NCBI GenBank assembly: GCA_019633425.1
Contig: WSUB01000170.1
Span: 21,333 to 85,332, forward strand
Origin: Tulasnella sp. 424
Lineage: Eukaryota; Basidiomycota; Agaricomycetes; Cantharellales; Tulasnellaceae
Length of the DNA stretch: 64,000 nt
Reading direction: 5' to 3'
Below the pieces are notes generated by a model. The model ran no database searches, had not been told where the DNA came from, and worked only from the letters and a program-made list of their open reading frames with translations. Every line of letters starts with the position of its first letter. Position 1 is the stretch's first letter. A program made the position numbers and the translations under genes. Shown here in pieces: positions 61,665 to 64,000 of the stretch.

Positions 61665-62262
61665 AAGCCGAAGATCGCCGTAGTAGTGTACCTCCCGAAC
61701 AAGTGCGAGCGAGTCTCAAGTTGACCTTATGGCTTACTTGAGAGGCGGATGGCCGTCGCTGTTCCTCCTTGGCAACCTCAGCACCGTCCACCACTTGCCT
61801 CCTCGATGCCACCACCAGCACTCTCTCACCATAATACAAACAACGAAAACTTCAGTAGTAGAAGCTCTAGTAACACCTTGAACGCATCGAAACACGTCGT
61901 CATGGCTTAGGATGCCATCTCTTTGGTCAGCGCCATTTTTACCGCGGCGGCAGTTAGTCCGTGCTCCCTTTTTCCCCGAGCCCCCCCCCCCCGACACCCC
62001 GTTCGTCTGCTCCAAGTGTCTGCTGAGTTCCTTGTATTTTATCTCTTTTTTTGTATCCTAATACAAACCCTATTTGCACTAAGTTTCGTTGTTGAGTATC
62101 TCTAATTTTTTGAGCTTCTGAGTCAGTCTCTCAGAAGCCGGCTTGGTAAACAGAACGCCGTCAAAGTCGCGCAGAACCCTGATGCTTTCTCGTCGCGAAC
62201 GCCTTGAAGAGGCCACAGTTGCATTGAACCCATTGTTACTCCCACTCGGCACTGGTTCGAGA

Positions 62263-62770
62263 TCGACTATAACTCGTCCCAATGTCTCGTGTTCTTGGCA
62301 GTCGGTGAAAGCATATGCTAGGGTGTGATCGACTGGTACCGTTTTAAACCTACCTTCAAATAATAATTTCACTTAAAAGCTTCACCCCACTGGTTCTAGT
62401 TACATCACTCCATCCTTGGGACCTTGCTGCTGTTCTTCCTTGCTGTGATAAGGCTTGACAAGCACATACACGCTCAAACGGGTCCGGCATTAGATCCAAT
62501 CAAAAGTTCTGTTCTTGCCTGAGTCATGTGCCGATCCTAGATCTACCCTTGTTGGACCTCCGTGAAACGAAGCGGGGGGAGGTTGATGTGATGATGAGGC
62601 ATATGCATTCATTTGGCGAGAGGCAACTGACCCCCCCTGATCCAAACCGCCAGGGGCAAAAGAATCACTGGAGAAGCTTCTGTGAAGCTTCCAGACACAA
62701 GGTCCTCTGCATGTCTCTCGCCCTCCGCTTTGCTAGGTGGTTTGGACTGATCTTCAGATGAGGTTCCATC
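62263..62770. other. Spacer between the duplication and the LTR
   Basis: 500 bp without a supported gene. A minus-strand frame (62079-62372) overlaps the end of the right arm. Confidence 0.4.
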
Positions 62771-63136
62771 TGTCAGAGTCGGGACGATGTCGAGGGGTCA
62801 GGCGAGGCGCTTCGAGGTCAATGATCAAGAGTCAAGAGGTAATAGAGATGCTGATACTAGAGGAGTAGTCAAGAGGCGGAATGAGGAACAAACCTCCTCA
62901 TTCCGTTGCGTTATTATAGTACAAGAGGTGGAGGTAATGACTAATGACTGTGTAACGACATGAGGCGCTGACTGAGGATACATGAGGCGCCGTGTAAGCG
63001 AATGTAAGGCGACGCGTAACCCCACGGGTGGAAGCCGATAGAACTCGATGGAATGTTTGATAAGATAGCAGAACAGATCGTGGTAACATGGGCGGAAGGA
63101 GCGTGATAAGATAAGATGTGAGGACGGGTCATCACA
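62771..63136 (-). mobile_element. Putative 3' LTR of the Ty3/gypsy element (~366 bp)
   Basis: Read on the minus strand it begins TGTGATGACCCGTCCTCACA at 63136, directly after a G-rich polypurine tract, and a plausible end GACTCTGACA lies at 62771-62780, giving TGT...ACA termini. The outer boundary is inferred only from the terminal dinucleotide, because the 5' LTR is outside the window. Confidence 0.55.
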
Positions 63137-63150
63137 GTTGCCCCCCCTTA
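63137..63150 (-). promoter_or_regulatory. Polypurine tract for plus-strand DNA priming
   Basis: TAAGGGGGGGCAAC on the minus strand, between pol and the LTR. The pol stop codon TAA forms its first three bases. Confidence 0.55.
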
Positions 63151-64000
63151 AGGGCGAAGTCGAGACGATTGGCGTTGAGACTGAGTAGTGGGCGCTTCCG
63201 GATGTTGTTGATGAAATTCTCGTACGAGGTCCGCCGAGTGTTCCAGATTATCCGCGTTCTCCCAAGTGTTTCCTTCTTCTCCAAAGCCCTTCCACTTGAC
63301 AAGGTATTGCAGTCGCCGATAGTAGAAACGGGAATTGAGGATCTTTTCTACTTCCCATTCTTCTTGTTCGTCGACAATTATTGGGGGTGGTGGTTGTTGG
63401 ACTCGTCCCAAGATGGTATCAGTGACGTGTGGGGTAAGGAGGCTGATGTGAAACACGGGACGGATTCTCATGGTGGGTGGCAGGGTGAGTTTGTACGCGT
63501 GTGATGATACTTTGGTTTCGATGACGAACGGTCCAAGTCTTTTTGCCACGAGCTTCGTCGAGGGGCGATCTGTCTTGATGTTTCTAGCTTCCAACCAAAC
63601 CTTATCCCCTATGGCGTATTCCGGACTTTCCTGTCGATGTCGATCGTAGAACTCTTTCTGTTTCTCCTGGGCTAATGACATGGCCGCGCGTATTTCTTTC
63701 TGTACTTCCTGAATCCTGTCCAGTCGATCCTTGGCCGATGGGTTGGACTGAGCGCCTGAGGGCATGTTGGTGAAGGTCGGGTTATATCCTCTGGTAGCCA
63801 TGAACGGTGTTTCCCCGGTGGACGAATGCATCGCGTTGTTGTAGGAGAATTCGGCGAATGGTAGTAGCTCATCCCAATCGTCTTGTCGATGACTGCAGTA
63901 GATTCTTAGGAATCCTTCGATGTGAGTCCATGTGGATAGATTCTGAGCCAGAACCTGGTCAATGGCCGCAGGCCACTGGGCCATTTTGTGGTCTAGGTAT
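63148..64000 (-). CDS. Ty3/gypsy chromovirus Pol C-terminus: integrase end plus chromodomain (cut by window edge)
   Basis: C-terminal part of an LTR-retrotransposon polyprotein. LRIYCSHRQDDWDELLPFAE and FSYNNAMHSSTGETPFMATRG belong to the integrase end of Ty3/gypsy elements. Then come a coiled stretch (AAMSLAQEKQKEFYDRHRQE), the GPY/F-type module (KLVAKRLGPFVIETKVSSHA, YKLTLPPTMRIRPVFHISLL) and a chromodomain (EEWEVEKILNSRFYYRRLQY, LVKWKGFGEEGNTWENADNL). Chromodomains steer such elements to heterochromatin. The frame is open from the right edge to the stop. The first ~25 residues do not match the expected YHPQTDGQTERVN motif, which suggests local decay or an assembly/sequence change. Frame otherwise intact. 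Confidence 0.9.
   Translation of the reverse strand, partial: YLDHKMAQWPAAIDQVLAQNLSTWTHIEGFLRIYCSHRQDDWDELLPFAEFSYNNAMHSSTGETPFMATRGYNPTFTNMPSGAQSNPSAKDRLDRIQEVQKEIRAAMSLAQEKQKEFYDRHRQESPEYAIGDKVWLEARNIKTDRPSTKLVAKRLGPFVIETKVSSHAYKLTLPPTMRIRPVFHISLLTPHVTDTILGRVQQPPPPIIVDEQEEWEVEKILNSRFYYRRLQYLVKWKGFGEEGNTWENADNLEHSADLVREFHQQHPEAPTTQSQRQSSRLRP

Larger units (their letters stand above)
58755..62262. repeat. Large direct duplication, right arm
   Basis: Second arm of the duplication. It lacks the ~350 bp of the left arm (58910 joins directly to the AACATTTCAAATC block) and carries an expanded minisatellite. A 14-C run lies at 61983-61996. Similarity to the left arm ends near 62262, inside the GACCTCGACC/GATCTCGACT stretch. 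Confidence 0.8.

Overview
The window looks like nuclear DNA of a filamentous basidiomycete (Agaricomycetes type). Genes carry many short GT-AG introns of about 45-75 bp, intergenic gaps are small, and the families are fungal: LAA1/HEATR5, a Tsp2-type tetraspanin, an SRPK-like kinase, F-box proteins, small secreted Cys-rich proteins and a chromodomain Ty3/gypsy element. I rebuilt exons by hand. For most multi-exon models every exon phase closes exactly, which is the main support for them. || Layout: 1-1184 holds the 5' part of an SRPK-like kinase (minus). 1857-2520 is a three-finger zinc-finger gene. 2.5-5.9 kb shows no gene I can defend. 5.9-12.0 kb is a tandem triplication of a ~2 kb unit, each unit with one small zinc-finger gene related to the 1857 gene. 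12.3-19.4 kb is LAA1 (18 exons, 2,024 aa), followed by a convergent MATE-like transporter (19463-21392). 22.9-28.4 kb holds two paralogous two-TM proteins flanking a 324-aa gene with a gag-like N-terminal part. 31.7-35.1 kb is a peroxiredoxin-like protein with a very long disordered tail. 35.1-42.7 kb is a tandem set of three F-box genes with tRNA-like repeats between them. 43.4-45.0 kb is a DUF4436-like membrane protein. 46.4-50.3 kb carries three paralogous small secreted Cys-rich proteins. 51.7-53.4 kb is a tetraspanin. 53.9-62.3 kb is a large direct duplication, each arm with one secreted protein gene. 62.8-64.0 kb is the 3' end of a chromovirus-type LTR retrotransposon. || Conserved single-copy genes (LAA1 for AP-1/clathrin traffic, tetraspanin, transporter, peroxiredoxin-like) alternate with lineage-specific families amplified in place: zinc fingers, F-box proteins, secreted Cys-rich proteins and secreted duplicates. 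The most interesting material is the zinc-finger triplication with a shared Cys-for-His substitution, the secreted Cys-rich trio, and the diverging 4.5 kb duplication. No operon-like pathway is evident.
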